64,000 bases of DNA from Phytophthora quininea. Its lineage: Eukaryota > Oomycota > Peronosporomycetes > Peronosporales > Peronosporaceae. Of this stretch, positions 45,544 to 56,702 are shown piece by piece; within the stretch, counting starts at the first letter, position 1, and every line of letters starts with the position of its first letter. A program made the position numbers and the translations under genes. The notes beneath the pieces are model-generated. The model saw only the letters and a program-made list of their open reading frames with translations. It was not told the origin of the DNA and did not search any database. The DNA lies in contig JAAVTG010001003.1 in the NCBI GenBank assembly GCA_011947345.1, forward strand, positions 1,612,001 to 1,676,000, read 5' to 3'.

Positions 45544-46567
45544 TTAGTTGGTTTCTTTGCTGAGTTTCCCTTTAGCAGAAAGAAGAAAGCTCCTCCACGG
45601 TGTCATTGTGTTTTCCATCGGCGCTGGTTCGTTCGGCAAGTGCTCACCACCAGTGTGGGAGAAAGGCTTGCCATTTGTGACGTAAATCTTCGCTGGCGGC
45701 GGATAAATGCTACAGCCGATGCAGATGCAGATAGCACACATCCCATTTACGAAAACAAACCACGACCCGCAGTGTACACATCGCTGGCCTCTGACTAAAC
45801 CTTTGTAACAAGGCACGGCGACTACAACAGCAACCATGACAAACACAAGTATGGTCGGTGCTATCCAAGTGGTTAGCCGCACTTGAGCTGTTGGCACAGA
45901 CCGCAAGTGCATGACTTCATTGAGAATATCCGGCGGGTTTTCACTCTCGGTGATCGTTACTGAGCACTCGTGCACACTTCGCCAGTATTCGGCCCCGATA
46001 TCTAACGACCGCTCCACCACAACCAGCTCCAGCCTGTAGCCACTTAAATACATGGACAAGTTGCGCGCTGGCATGGGGCATTCTACGATGGCTAGATCCT
46101 CAAGTGTATCTCGTCGTGCGAAACGAAAGGTCCGTCTGCCTTTACTGACACTTAGTCTCTGCAGGTCGTTCAGCGGACATGACAAATTCCACGTCTCATC
46201 CGCTCCTGTGAGAGGAACGGGCTTGGTGCAGCACTGCAGGCAAAACTGGTGGTTCATCAGATTGGGGTTCGTGAATTGACTCGCGAACGAGTAGTCCTTG
46301 TGGAACCCTGCACTTTCGTTCAAATCCTTGCAGCCGTTGAGTGCGAACCCTCCATAGCACTGCTGCAAGAGCGTCGCGGCTTTAGTCGGCGTGTCTAGCG
46401 ACTGAATGGCACCGTAGATGCCGTAAGTTTGCTATTGCAATCACCAACAGTTCAGCACCACTTCGTCGCTAGCATTTACATAGCCACAGTACCTTGATCG
46501 AGCCGGCTATCACGTTATCCAGGCAGAAAAATATAAACAACAACACGAGAGTCCTCACCTTCTGCAT
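45544..46567 (-). CDS. Single-pass membrane protein with Cys-rich ectodomain
   Basis: Two exons, 46567-46493 and 46431-45544, give 320 residues in frame. The first exon is a signal peptide (MQKVRTLVLLFIFFCLDNV). The ectodomain has CYGGFALNGCKDL, FCLQCCTKPV and WNLSCPLNDLQ, plus N-x-S/T sites. One transmembrane segment (IAPTILVFVMVAVVVAV) is followed by a cytosolic tail with CVHCGSWFVFVNGMCAICICIGC, which could be palmitoylated or bind metal. No family recognised. An upstream open segment (46779-46590, VFVRSVCRDGQPTN-like) may be an extra 5' exon or a separate relic. It lies 3' of the WNK kinase on the same strand. Confidence 0.7.
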
Positions 46568-46970
46568 GCCTGAGCGCTCGCCTTCCGCCACGCACTAAAT
46601 ATATGAAGATACACACCATCGTAAGAAACTGCCGCATCAATCCCATCGGCTCCCAGCGAATTCACGCATATTTTGTCTGTATTTGTTGGCTGTCCATCCC
46701 TGCAGACTGACCGCACGAAGATGACAAGCTCCTCACTTGCTGAATCAACTGGAACGAGAAATTGAGCACGATGAACCATTGACGGACATGCGCTGCCATA
46801 TTCTTATTTCACACCCACCAAAGTTCTCCTACACACCTGCTGAGCCACTTGGAACTGTCCTCATTGCATGTGCGCCGACGTCTTCACGGAAATGCTAGGA
46901 AATCTAAAAAGCACTCGACAACGTCACGGATCGACAGATCAACGTCGGCTGACAGTTGCAACGTCTTCAT

Positions 46971-49900
46971 CTACACCTGTGCAGACGGTGTGTCCGACCC
47001 CGCAGGCTTCGGTGCTGCTGGTGCCATCGTAGCTGGCGCTTCAGTACTTCCTGATTGTAAATAACTTTCCGGAATGAGTTGTTCTTCTTGTACTGGCGCT
47101 GGCACCACATTGGGGTTTGCATTCCCTTGACCTGCTGGCACAGACGCTCCTGACGCAGACGAGTTTGGGCGTGAAAACTCTTCATCTGATCCATCCATTG
47201 AAAGACCCACGTCGGTATCGCTCTCGACCAGCGTCGTTGCCGAGGCATTTTGAGGAAGAGAATGCGTCAACGCCTCGCCTTGAGCAAGTGCCCTAAGACT
47301 TTCCTCTATCGACGCCGCAGTACCGTTTACGTCAGTGTGGATGCCTCCTCGCCGTTCTGCTGCCTTGCAATAGCAGCTCGTTGTCTGTCAAACTCCTCCA
47401 TTTTCTTCTTGAAGCGCTCGATTTCGCGCTGGTGCTTCTCCTCTTCGCTTCGAATCGCGGCCTCCAAGGACGACTCTTGCTCATCGTACGAGGTCCGTGT
47501 GATGCTAAGAGAGTCCTCAAGGTTGTGAAGTTGCTGAACGAACGCGGGGTCTGTTAGCGACCCCATCGATACACCTCGTGCACGCATCTCTAGGATATTC
47601 AGCAGCGCCTCCTTCGTCAAAGTCGACTCACTTACCGTGTGAGGAAGCCCCGGACGCGGGGGCGACCGACCCACATCCGCGCCAGGGTAAGTTTGGAGGG
47701 AGGCACTGCTACTGTTACCAGTCAGACAAGTCGAATCCAGCACCATCAGCGTTGACGACGGATCGCTCAGAGTTGCAGCATTTAAAGGCTCGTGCGGGAT
47801 TGACTGCGCCACATCCGGCGAATTCATTGGGACAACAGGCGGTCCAGACGAAGCAGCAGAAGTACCACTTGTCCCTAGCATACTTTGCAACACGGAACTG
47901 GGCACACCGGCGTTGGTGCTCGTCGCGCTTTGACTGCGTTCCAATCCAGTTGACCCCATCAGATACCCTTGCTGCTGCTGATACGCCCCAGGCGGGACGT
48001 GTACGAAAGTCATCTTGGAGACGTTAGGGAATTGGATGGGTGAGAACGAGTGTGGCTCTGGCGCTTCTTCCCAGACATCCTCTTGCACATCGGAGAGGTT
48101 GTTGATTTTGCCTTCCGTGACGAGGAATCGAATCGAGTCGGCAATGTCTTCAAGGTCTGGCTCCATAATTCCGACGTCCACAGCCAGCTCGCACGCGACT
48201 TCGTGTGTGCTGTCCGCAAACAGGTTAAACGGGAATTTAATTTCCTTCGATTTGCCGTCGATCATGATGCGCAGGTTCAATAAAATGCTGTGTTCGTTGT
48301 CGGGGTCTTTGGCAGCCTTGATCTCGTGCCGCTTTACTCGTTTGCGTGTTGGTGCGCTGCTTGGCGCTGCTTGAGAAGCCTGCACCGCCAGTGGAGGAGG
48401 AGACGGTTGAGGTGCTGAAGCTGGTGCAGGAGGTTGGTTGTTTATACGAGCAACACTCTCAGCCTCCGCTGCAGTAGTCACTGCCTCCGCTGCGTCTGTT
48501 GGGCCATGAATGCTAGCTCGACGAACCTGGTTTAGCGGAGCATCCAAGTCGCGTTCAGGGAGCTCCATTGCTGGCACCTGGTCCTGCGGAGCCAGCGACG
48601 GCGTTAGCAACCCCGGAGCAGAGTTTGGTGCTGGCATGGGATTCTCTTTTACTGCAACGTCAGTTAGCACAGGTGGCTGCTCCGCAAACGATTGCGAATG
48701 CTCGGGCTTCTCTGTTCCATTCGCCGTTGGGTTTTCAGGAGCGCTGTCAGTCGCGATATCGTCTTCCAACTCCAATCGCTGACCTCTACCACCCATAATG
48801 TTTATCCGTGTGTTCTGGATCGCACTCTCCGTGCCGGGCAACGTTGCGAGGAATTGGTCCACATGCTCATCAGCATTTCTCTTCCCCGACGACACTGGCT
48901 CATCAACACTGACCAGCTCACTTATAATTGGTTGTGAGTCGGGGTCCTCCACTGTCTCCATTGTGGGGGCTGCTTCCTTGGCCGGTGCTGTTGGTTGTGG
49001 CGTAGGAGAAAGTTCCTCCGAAATGCTGCCACCAGTAGGTGGTTCAACGGGCACCCGAACAACCTGGTGGCCGCCTGGACTCTTCTCCTCAGCTGGGGCC
49101 GCTGGGGCCTCCACAGCAGGAATGGACGTACTCCCAGCACTCCCAGGCGCGGACGCACTGCCAACAGAAGACGCTGCAGACATCTCCTCCGGCTCCAGAG
49201 ATAGAGAAGGGAACTGCTTGCGCCGTTCGCTAACGTCGATAGCGGCTCCATCCTTGGAGCCGCTGGCCATATTGAACTCGACCGCGAAAGACTCCTCCAC
49301 CACCTTATCTAGACGTTGCTGCTCCTCTTTACTCTCCCTTTCCAACTCATCCTCATCCAAACACTCCACCATATCATTGTCGTCGTCCTGCGCCTTCAGG
49401 AACGGGTGGTTCAGCAAATACTCGGCCGTCACATCCACCAGACCGTTGCCTCGCGACAGACACAGCTCGATAAAGTCGCGTGCAGCTTGACTCACTACAC
49501 GCTGCAGCCCTTTCGGCCTAATACCCGCCGTCACCTTCTTGTAGATCTGCGCTGGATTGATACACTCCGAGTACGGCACTTCCTTGGTCACCATCTCCAA
49601 CACACACATACCAAAGGCGTAAATGTCCACTTTCTCGTCGTAACTCTCGTCGTACAGCTCCGGCGCCATGAACTCGGGCGTGCCCAGCACACTTTGCGCC
49701 TTGGACCGCTTGTCCACCGCCAATTGGGTCGAGAGACCCAAATCGCCGATCCGCAGGTCGCCTGTATTGCCATTAACGAAGATGTTGTCACATTTCAAGT
49801 CCCGATGGATCACTGGCGGGTTCTGACTGTGCAGATAGTGGAGGCCCTCGAGGATCTGGATGCACCAGCGCTTGATGATCTTCCACTTGATGAACTGCAC

Positions 49901-50254
49901 CCTCTTAATATAAGATTTGAGCGTGCCCGACGTCATGATCTCCGTGATGAACACCACCTGGTTCTTCTCCTTAGAGAACCAGCTCCCGTAGAAGTTGATG
50001 ATGTTCTTGTGCTCGAGCTTCTGCAGCAGCTGCACCTCCTGGATGATGCGCGTCTTCTCCGTACTGGGAAGCAGCCCGATGTCGATGGCGTTCCACGCCA
50101 CGTCGATGCCCTGGTCAGTGTCGTAAGCCTTGTACACTGACTTGTAGGCTCCAGTGCCCAAACGAATGTCGAAGCGGATGTAGCGGCCCCGCGGCGAGTG
50201 CTCCACGGGGCGGTCGCCCTCCTCCTGGCGCTGGTACACGTCCGTCTCCTCCAT
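46971..50254 (-). CDS. WNK-family kinase with OSR1_C-like domain
   Basis: From ATG 50254 the protein is about 1090 residues. The kinase domain spans about residues 20-280. Its glycine-rich loop GTGAYKSVYK carries the Lys typical of WNKs, while the usual strand-3 Lys is Asn (VAWNAID). Next come VIHRDLKCDNIFVN, IGDLGLST (DLG, as in WNKs), and SVLGTPEFMAPELYDE with the activation-loop Ser. A C-terminal domain, NLRIMIDGKSKEIKFPFNLF then EVACELAVDVGI, resembles OSR1_C. A coiled coil (QREIERFKKKMEEFDRQRAA) follows. The frame stops at 47327, but the next frame reads on (NGTAASIEESLRALAQGEAL) to 46971, so a base is probably missing. WNKs respond to osmotic or chloride changes in animals; a similar role here is inference. 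Confidence 0.85.
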
Positions 50255-50462
50255 CAGACACACAGCAGGCTAGTGGTGCAAGCTTGGCTTGGCTTGGACG
50301 CGACGCGCAGGCTCCTTCCCTCCTGGCGCCAACGAGTATACAAACGCCAAGTGAAACGAAATGGCTGATTTTGAGTGTCTTTACCGCATGCAGTGGCAGT
50401 AGTGAATAGTGTACAAAAGCGTACAGAAAGCGCTACAAATACTGAAGGCAGCGTTGCCTTTT

Positions 50463-53165
50463 TCACGTGTGCTCGATAACCTGGCCGTACTCTTCCTCAA
50501 ATGACTTCCCGGATACAGTCTTGCCTTGAAGCATTAGAAGCAGTTGCTCTCCAAACGCAGAGCCTCTTCGTTTCTCGCGTCTACAGCCACAATTCTCGTC
50601 AGGATTACCAAATAGTTGAACACCTGGAACCAACGTACCTAATGTCAGCCTCAAGTCTTTGCAGAGCACTTTTGTTTTTGCCTGTAAGCACTTCAACTTC
50701 CAGGTCGTTCTCGAGTGGGTTGGGTATGGCTACCTCATGCGACTGAAGCTTGTCCGGCACCTGCGCGAGCGGAGGATCCAGGAGGTTGCTGAGATCAACC
50801 TCCCCATACCAGGAGCGCCAGTTGGATTGTTTGGTGAGCGACTCGAGGAAAGCATTCTTCCTCGCTCTTGGGGTTCGACTCTTCCGGGGTGTAGCTGCCG
50901 AGAAGCTGTGCGGGCCTGTGCCTGCAGAAGAAATCAAAGAAAGTAGATTTCCAGGTTCCTCGTCATCACCTTCGTCCTCGTCGTCAGAAAAATGAACTTT
51001 CTTGACGAAATTGGCCGAGCCTTTGGAGAGAAACCAAGTGCTCAACGGAGTGGTTGACATTGACTGGGGCGGCGTTGGAGCTGTTGAAGCTGGCGCGACC
51101 ATGCCGAATGAGGCGCCCCACACATTTGTAAGCCGAGGTGAAAGCGCTGCTTCTGATTTCACCGCAGGATTAGGATCGACCTTAGCGCTTGCAACCTTCG
51201 AGTCCAACTCGCCTCGCATCATCCTCTCTACATATGAATGGCTGTCCATGATGATTCCAATCTTCTCTGTCTTGGGTGGCACCTCAGACTGTGAATGTGT
51301 TGCTTCAACGGGGTTTTCGTCTTAGGCCCCTGGTCCAGCCGCCGCAAAGGCGCTTTGTGAGGCGGAGCACTCACAGCAGGTGTACGCGCTTCAACTTTGA
51401 CCGCAACCTCAGGTGACTTGTGTACCGCTGGAACAGGAGCCGCATCACGGGCGTCTGTTGCATTGTGTCCTCCATTGTCTCGAATGATCGGTTCAGCAGA
51501 CGTATTTGCTAGTATCGGGAGAGTTTTCTCCTTGGTCTCTGCAGCGAACGGTTCAATTGCAGGAGGTGCAGCTGTTGACGCTGTAATAGCTGGAGCTAGA
51601 ACCGCAATTGGCTTGGATTCAGGTTTCACAGCCACGTTCGGCTGATTTACGGACGCTGCTGAGCTCGCCGGAGGAGGCTTGGTCTCAACAGGACCCACCT
51701 TGGATCTAGGTTCCGCCGCTAACTTTGTTTGCTTCTCCGATGCCACCGGCAGTTGCGTTTCAGTCTTCCTCGAGTGTCCAATTACTGCGGGAGTCTTAAC
51801 CTCCATTTTCATCTTCACGTCATGTCCTTCATCTGACTTGATGGGAGGCGTCGACAATTGTTCTGGCGGAGTTATTCTCTTCGATGGTAGCTCCGAGTCG
51901 ACAGCCGCTTGTGAGGAAGATAGTTTCCGTTTGAGACTAGCCTTCTGCATAGATACATTTGTTGGTCCCGGAGATGTAGGTGTTTTGGCTGCCATAGAAA
52001 CTGGTGTAGCAGACATGTCACTCTTGCTTTCTTGTTGGGACAGCTGAGAATGGCGTTGTGCTTGTGATTCTGTGTCCGCCTTTTCAACCTGCTCAGCACC
52101 GCAACACATCGAGTTAATTTATGTTGCCTATGATGCCCGACACTACAATCAGTGCAAACCTTGAGTGCACGCGCAGGTACTGCCGGGTTGCCGGCATTTG
52201 GGGATGGCGGCGTTGGGAAATTGATCGCAGCAGCGGAATGCTTTACTGCCTGGTCAGGAAGCAAACTCTTGGTAATCAGTTGACTTGCTTTCGTTGGCAA
52301 AGACGCCGCAGGTGTTTTTGCAGGTCCATCGTCTTTTGCCTTTATAGCAGCAGCCGCAGTCTTTGTCTTTTTGTTGATTTTCTAGGACTTGCAGCCTTCC
52401 CCGTTTTCGGCGATGGAGTCGTCATCGTCCCATCAGTTATGGCACTGCTCGTCACGTCTTTGGGAGTCGAACTACTCACCTGCATCGATACCAATCTCCA
52501 TTAGTCTCCACATTCTCACACAAGTTAGCCTTACCGTTCGCTTCGGCGACGCTGCTGCTGGTGTCACTGCAGACGGTGACGACACGGGAAGATGAATTAC
52601 TCCGGCATTCTTCTTTGTCTTTTGCGTCTTGGGGGTAACAATTTTCTTTCCAGTAGCTGTTGTCACGTTGTTCTCCTTTGGCAACGCAGCATTCGCTGCC
52701 GTCGCAGCGGCCACAGCAGCAGCTACCGCTGCCTCTGTTGAAGCTACATCGCTCAGTACGGCGTGTTTCTTCCTCTTCTTTTTCTTACCAGTCAATGACA
52801 CCACGTGGGGCTGCGCTGTCACTGGTGTCAAGACTGCCGCCTTTTGGGGACGTCACTGGCGCCGTCTGCTGCTGCTTCTCCTCCTGCTTCTTCAGTAGTG
52901 AGCTGGCGGGGCCTGCAGCCTTCGCTCTCACACGCTTCCTCTTGGCCTTGCTCTGGCCCTGCTGGTGGGTCGCATCGTTGCTAGAGTGGGCTGGTGGTGG
53001 AGTAGATTTGGACACGGCCACCACCTGCACGCTGCTGTGCGCGGCAGCCACTTTCTTGGGCGTCTTCTTGTGACTGACTGCTGCAGCCGCTACCGCTGCT
53101 GCCTTCTTCTGCCGCGCGGCCTTCTTCTTGCCCTTGCCGCGACCACCGCCGCGTCCGCCGTCCAT
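50463..53165 (-). CDS. Large disordered nuclear-type protein with PP1-docking-like KVHF motif
   Basis: From ATG 53165 the N-terminus is extremely basic and Ala/Lys-rich (MDGGRGGGRGKGKKKAARQ). Long Ser/Thr/Pro/Lys low-complexity stretches follow, then the better-structured C-terminus: TPLSTWFLSKGSANFVKKVHFSDDEDEGDDEE, NLLSLISSAGTGPHSF, WYGEVDLSNLLDPPLAQVPDK, LENDLEVEVLTGKNK. KKVHFSDDED has the form of an RVxF motif followed by acids, as in PP1 regulators. Introns lie near 52497-52554 and 52096-52160. Frame breaks occur in homopolymers at 52840-52847, 52368-52372 and 51310-51313, and near 50650. No named family fits. Confidence 0.6.
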
Positions 53166-53272
53166 GCTTGTTATATTATTTTGTGCAAAATGGAGATGGA
53201 TACATTTTATAATTGTTTTCGAAAAAGTATCTATCAAGAGGGCAAGTATGTCATGTTCGCCTACGGGGAAAG

Positions 53273-55990
53273 ATGCTAAAGCGGGTGAGCTGGGTCGTCG
53301 TTTGTGCAAAAGAAGACACGTTCTTTGTGGATAGCGACGATGCAAACTTAGTTGAAGCGTTGCAAACGGCGATCTTGGACGAAGTACGACTTGGGGAAGC
53401 TGTTTCAACACTTGAAACCTCGCAAGGTGCAGCTCTTCCTGGCGAAGACAAAGGACGGCGCATGGCTGTCGCCAACGCACGAAGATGTCATTCGTATGTG
53501 AAGTGGGGCGATTCCAGAGAAAGTGGACGAACTGCTGCAACCAGGAAAGCAAGTTGTTCCAACGAGTGTGATTGGCGACGTGTTTGGAGGCGCTTTGACA
53601 AATAACGTAGTTTACGTGCTTGTGGTGGTGCCGAAGCCGCGGTGGAAAGCGATGGAAGAGCCCGTGTTTGCACTGACTCAGTGCACAACGGCCCTCGACT
53701 CAGTGCCACGGAGTCGAGGGTCGCTGTATTTCGTCGGTCGGGAGCAAGCCGTGGAAGAGCTTTGCCAAGTGCACCGCGAGGTCTACCTCGGCGCAAGAGA
53801 TAGGGGCCGAGAAGACGCAGGGCCCATTGCTCTGGCTGATAACGAACTCGGCCTTGGGAAAAGTCAATTTGGAATGCAATACATTCGACAGTGTACCGAG
53901 CAGTGGCCAGCGGAAGTCGACGCAGATGCAGGCTTGCAGGAGTCGTTGTGTGCATGCCGAACGATTGTGGTGGAGGTCCAATAGGAGGCTTTTGTGGCAG
54001 CCTTAAAGAGGTGGGAACTCACTTGCGTGTATGTGCTATGGAAGACCGTGAACTCCGCTCTTGCGGCGGCTGTGATTCAGCAATTGAAACTGCCATCGGG
54101 AGCACGGCTGCCAGATTATCTCACTTCCAGTGAAGCCCTTGCCAATACTAATTTTGTCACAAACGTGGTCCGGGATTTTGGCCCGGTGTTTATCGTTCTT
54201 GATGAGATCGGGGGAGGGTTCGAGAGTTGCGAATTCGTGGAGGAGGAGACGTGCTAGATCTTTTTGCGCTTTTGTTCGACTGTGTTGCAGTCGTGGATGA
54301 ACTCGCTAGGAGCCTATTTTGTATTGCTCGGCTGCGCACCATTTCTTCGTAATGTGGAGGAATACAATCCTGTCTCCAGCAAGTACCGATTTGTTCGTCT
54401 GAATTTGACACTGATCCTCGCCAACAAAATCGAGGAAATCATTCGCAAGACGAGCGACAACTGAATTCAAAATACTATACAACAACGGTGGGGTTGACGT
54501 CGAACGCTAATGTGAAGCAAGCTGCAGTTGAGATGTACAGGAAAACCTGTGGCCATTCACATACGATGATTCGCGTGCTTAAAGCTTATCAGTCCTATCA
54601 AGCTTTTCGTGCTGCCGAGGCAATCACCCTTACTTTTCGAGACGAAGACAACGACAGGATGGAGATCAGTCGCGATCTGCAGTATTGGCGACCGATTTTG
54701 GAAATTCTGCTGCCATTTATGCTCGACAAGGAAACCTTTGACTTGGGCGAAGACTTTGACTAGCCACAGCACAGTCTCGAAGGGGAGGATGTTGCCAAAG
54801 TTTCGTACGCCAGAGTGATGGCGAACTGCGAATTGGGCTGGAAGGCACGGTCACCAAAGCCAAGTGTTATGGCTCCCAAATGGAAAATGTAGAAGTGATA
54901 ATGTATTGAGCAGTTCCTTAGCTCCTGCACTAGCTGCTCTTCTTCGATATGCATGTCCTGGAGGCTTTGTGGACGGTTAGTGCATTTCCGTAGTTGCCAC
55001 AACCGTCTGTGTTTGCAGCAACCGTCTGCGGGTCTAACCGTCTGTGCTTGTTTTTCGTTTCCTCTGCAGTGAAGTTGTTGCTGGGCTTGATCCCATCTAC
55101 AACCTCACAGTGTTGCCACGGCGACAACACCAAGATTTACGCGCTGCCAAGAATTCTTGCTGCGATTGCTAACATGGTTCAGCCACTGCGCTCGTACATT
55201 CGTACGATCGAACCTCTCATTGATCAGGTATCGTTGGGGTATGCAACTGTATTGGAGTGGGTGCCCCTCAAGCGGTTCCAAGAGCTCTTTCAGACCAACG
55301 TCGACCAAGTTCAGTCCTACCAAGTTTTTCAGGCGAGGACATGGTGTTTGGTTAGTGGGAGGATGTTCAATTTCCTTCGGACCACTTGGCTTTGCCGAAG
55401 GTTGGAACAGAATGGATAACTGGGGCAGCCCAACGCTCGACTCGGCCACTGCGAACCCTCTCAAGTGGGCGTATCTGATGGACGAAATTGGGTCCAAGTT
55501 GGTCTCGAGTCGACAAAAGTGTGTCTGAAGCCGCTTTCCGAGTCTTTTGTGCGGACGTAATTTCATGCATCAATTTGTTGGAGCGGTTGGTCGAAAGCGA
55601 CGTCGTGAGGAAGTCTGAACGCTGACGGTGGGGCTGGCCGTCAAGAAGTACAAAACCACCAGTTTTGGACCTGGCGATCTGAAAGACGAGTGCGAGAAGT
55701 TCAGTGCGATGTTTAGCAACTTGGACGATTCGGCCAAGGACAAATTTGGTGCCGTGACGACTGTGTTGATTGTCTGCTCAACAAACTACTCGCTATCGCT
55801 CAAACAAGAGTTCAATCACAACAAGTACGTGAAGCACTAGCAGGAGAACTGTGCGATTGACGAAATGTTGTTGCTGGATTGTCGACGCCGGGAAACCACG
55901 TTGAGTTCATCGGATTGTCGGATGGTGTCGAGTTGGCCACCGTTTTGAACGGATTGGTCGCCTAGACCGAGCGCGAGAGGATGGTCGATG
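53273..55990 (+). pseudogene. Crinkler (CRN) effector pseudogene
   Basis: The N-terminus from ATG 53273 is a ubiquitin-like CRN head. About 53425-53445 reads VQLFLAK in one frame (the LFLAK-type translocation motif), followed by GAWLSPTHEDVI. A TGA stop ends it near 53500; then EKVDELLQPG and VYVLVVVPKP, the usual close of the CRN N-terminal domain. The body has REQAVEELCQVHREVY, a P-loop-like GLGKSQFG (about 53855), FIVLDEIGGGF, and further fragments at 54488-54763 and 55157-55840. Stops and frame changes are frequent. CRN proteins are host-targeted effectors of plant pathogens; this copy is clearly non-functional as written. Confidence 0.75.
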
Positions 55991-56046
55991 AAAGCTAGCG
56001 TCGAACGTCTGTGGACTCGGCGAAAACAGCGATGTAAACCTCATGA

Positions 56047-56459
56047 TCAAAATCCAAGCTCACACGCTGTTTGCAGAATGACGTAGGGCTGGTGCAGTAA
56101 CGAAAGACGGAGAAGCCGCTTAATTGACAGTATAGTTTTTAAACTCTTTTCATCGACAATCGGACGCACGGTTTGATCAGCGCCGGGAGCGAAAGTAAAA
56201 CCACGCGTCATTTTCACGCACCAAGCAGGCTTCTTCAGCACAATACTTGAGGCGACACGGGGAAGATGACCACTTGGTTATCCTGAACACGCAAACACCG
56301 GCCAACCGCACGGGACGAACGTCGAGTGTCCGCATTGAACCGATGGCCACACATACAAGTCCTGTGATGTCGACAGATTGACATTTGATCCCGTCTGCAA
56401 GAATCCAGAGTCATGCATGCCATGGAGTTAGTGTTGAATTCTGCTCCGACTACATGCAA
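56047..56459 (-). mobile_element. Retroelement scrap
   Basis: Two short minus frames (MTRGFTFAPGADQTVRPIVDEK at 56205-56140 and NSMACMTLDSCRRDQMSI at about 56425-56360) look like pieces of an oomycete gypsy polyprotein. They are recognised by style only, without a catalytic motif. Confidence 0.35.
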
Positions 56460-56702
56460 CTAGTGTACATGCAGATAGCCCTTCAAAATGTCGCTCTCTA
56501 TTGACGAGCATGCACTGAGCAATCGCTCTTGCTGAAGCAGCTTGACACGTACGTCATGCTGCGGCAAAGATGCCGTCTCCGAGCATGTGACAATATTCAT
56601 GTGACTATTGATTGGTGGGTTCTTTTTGCATCAACGGGCGAGGGAGAGTGCAGTGCACGTGCGTTGGCTCGCTCACAAGTGTTTCCGCTCCCTTCGGCCA
56701 CC

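Noticed and set aside
50659..50946. Plus-strand frame overlapping the KVHF gene
   Set aside because: No family resemblance; the minus strand carries the coherent protein.
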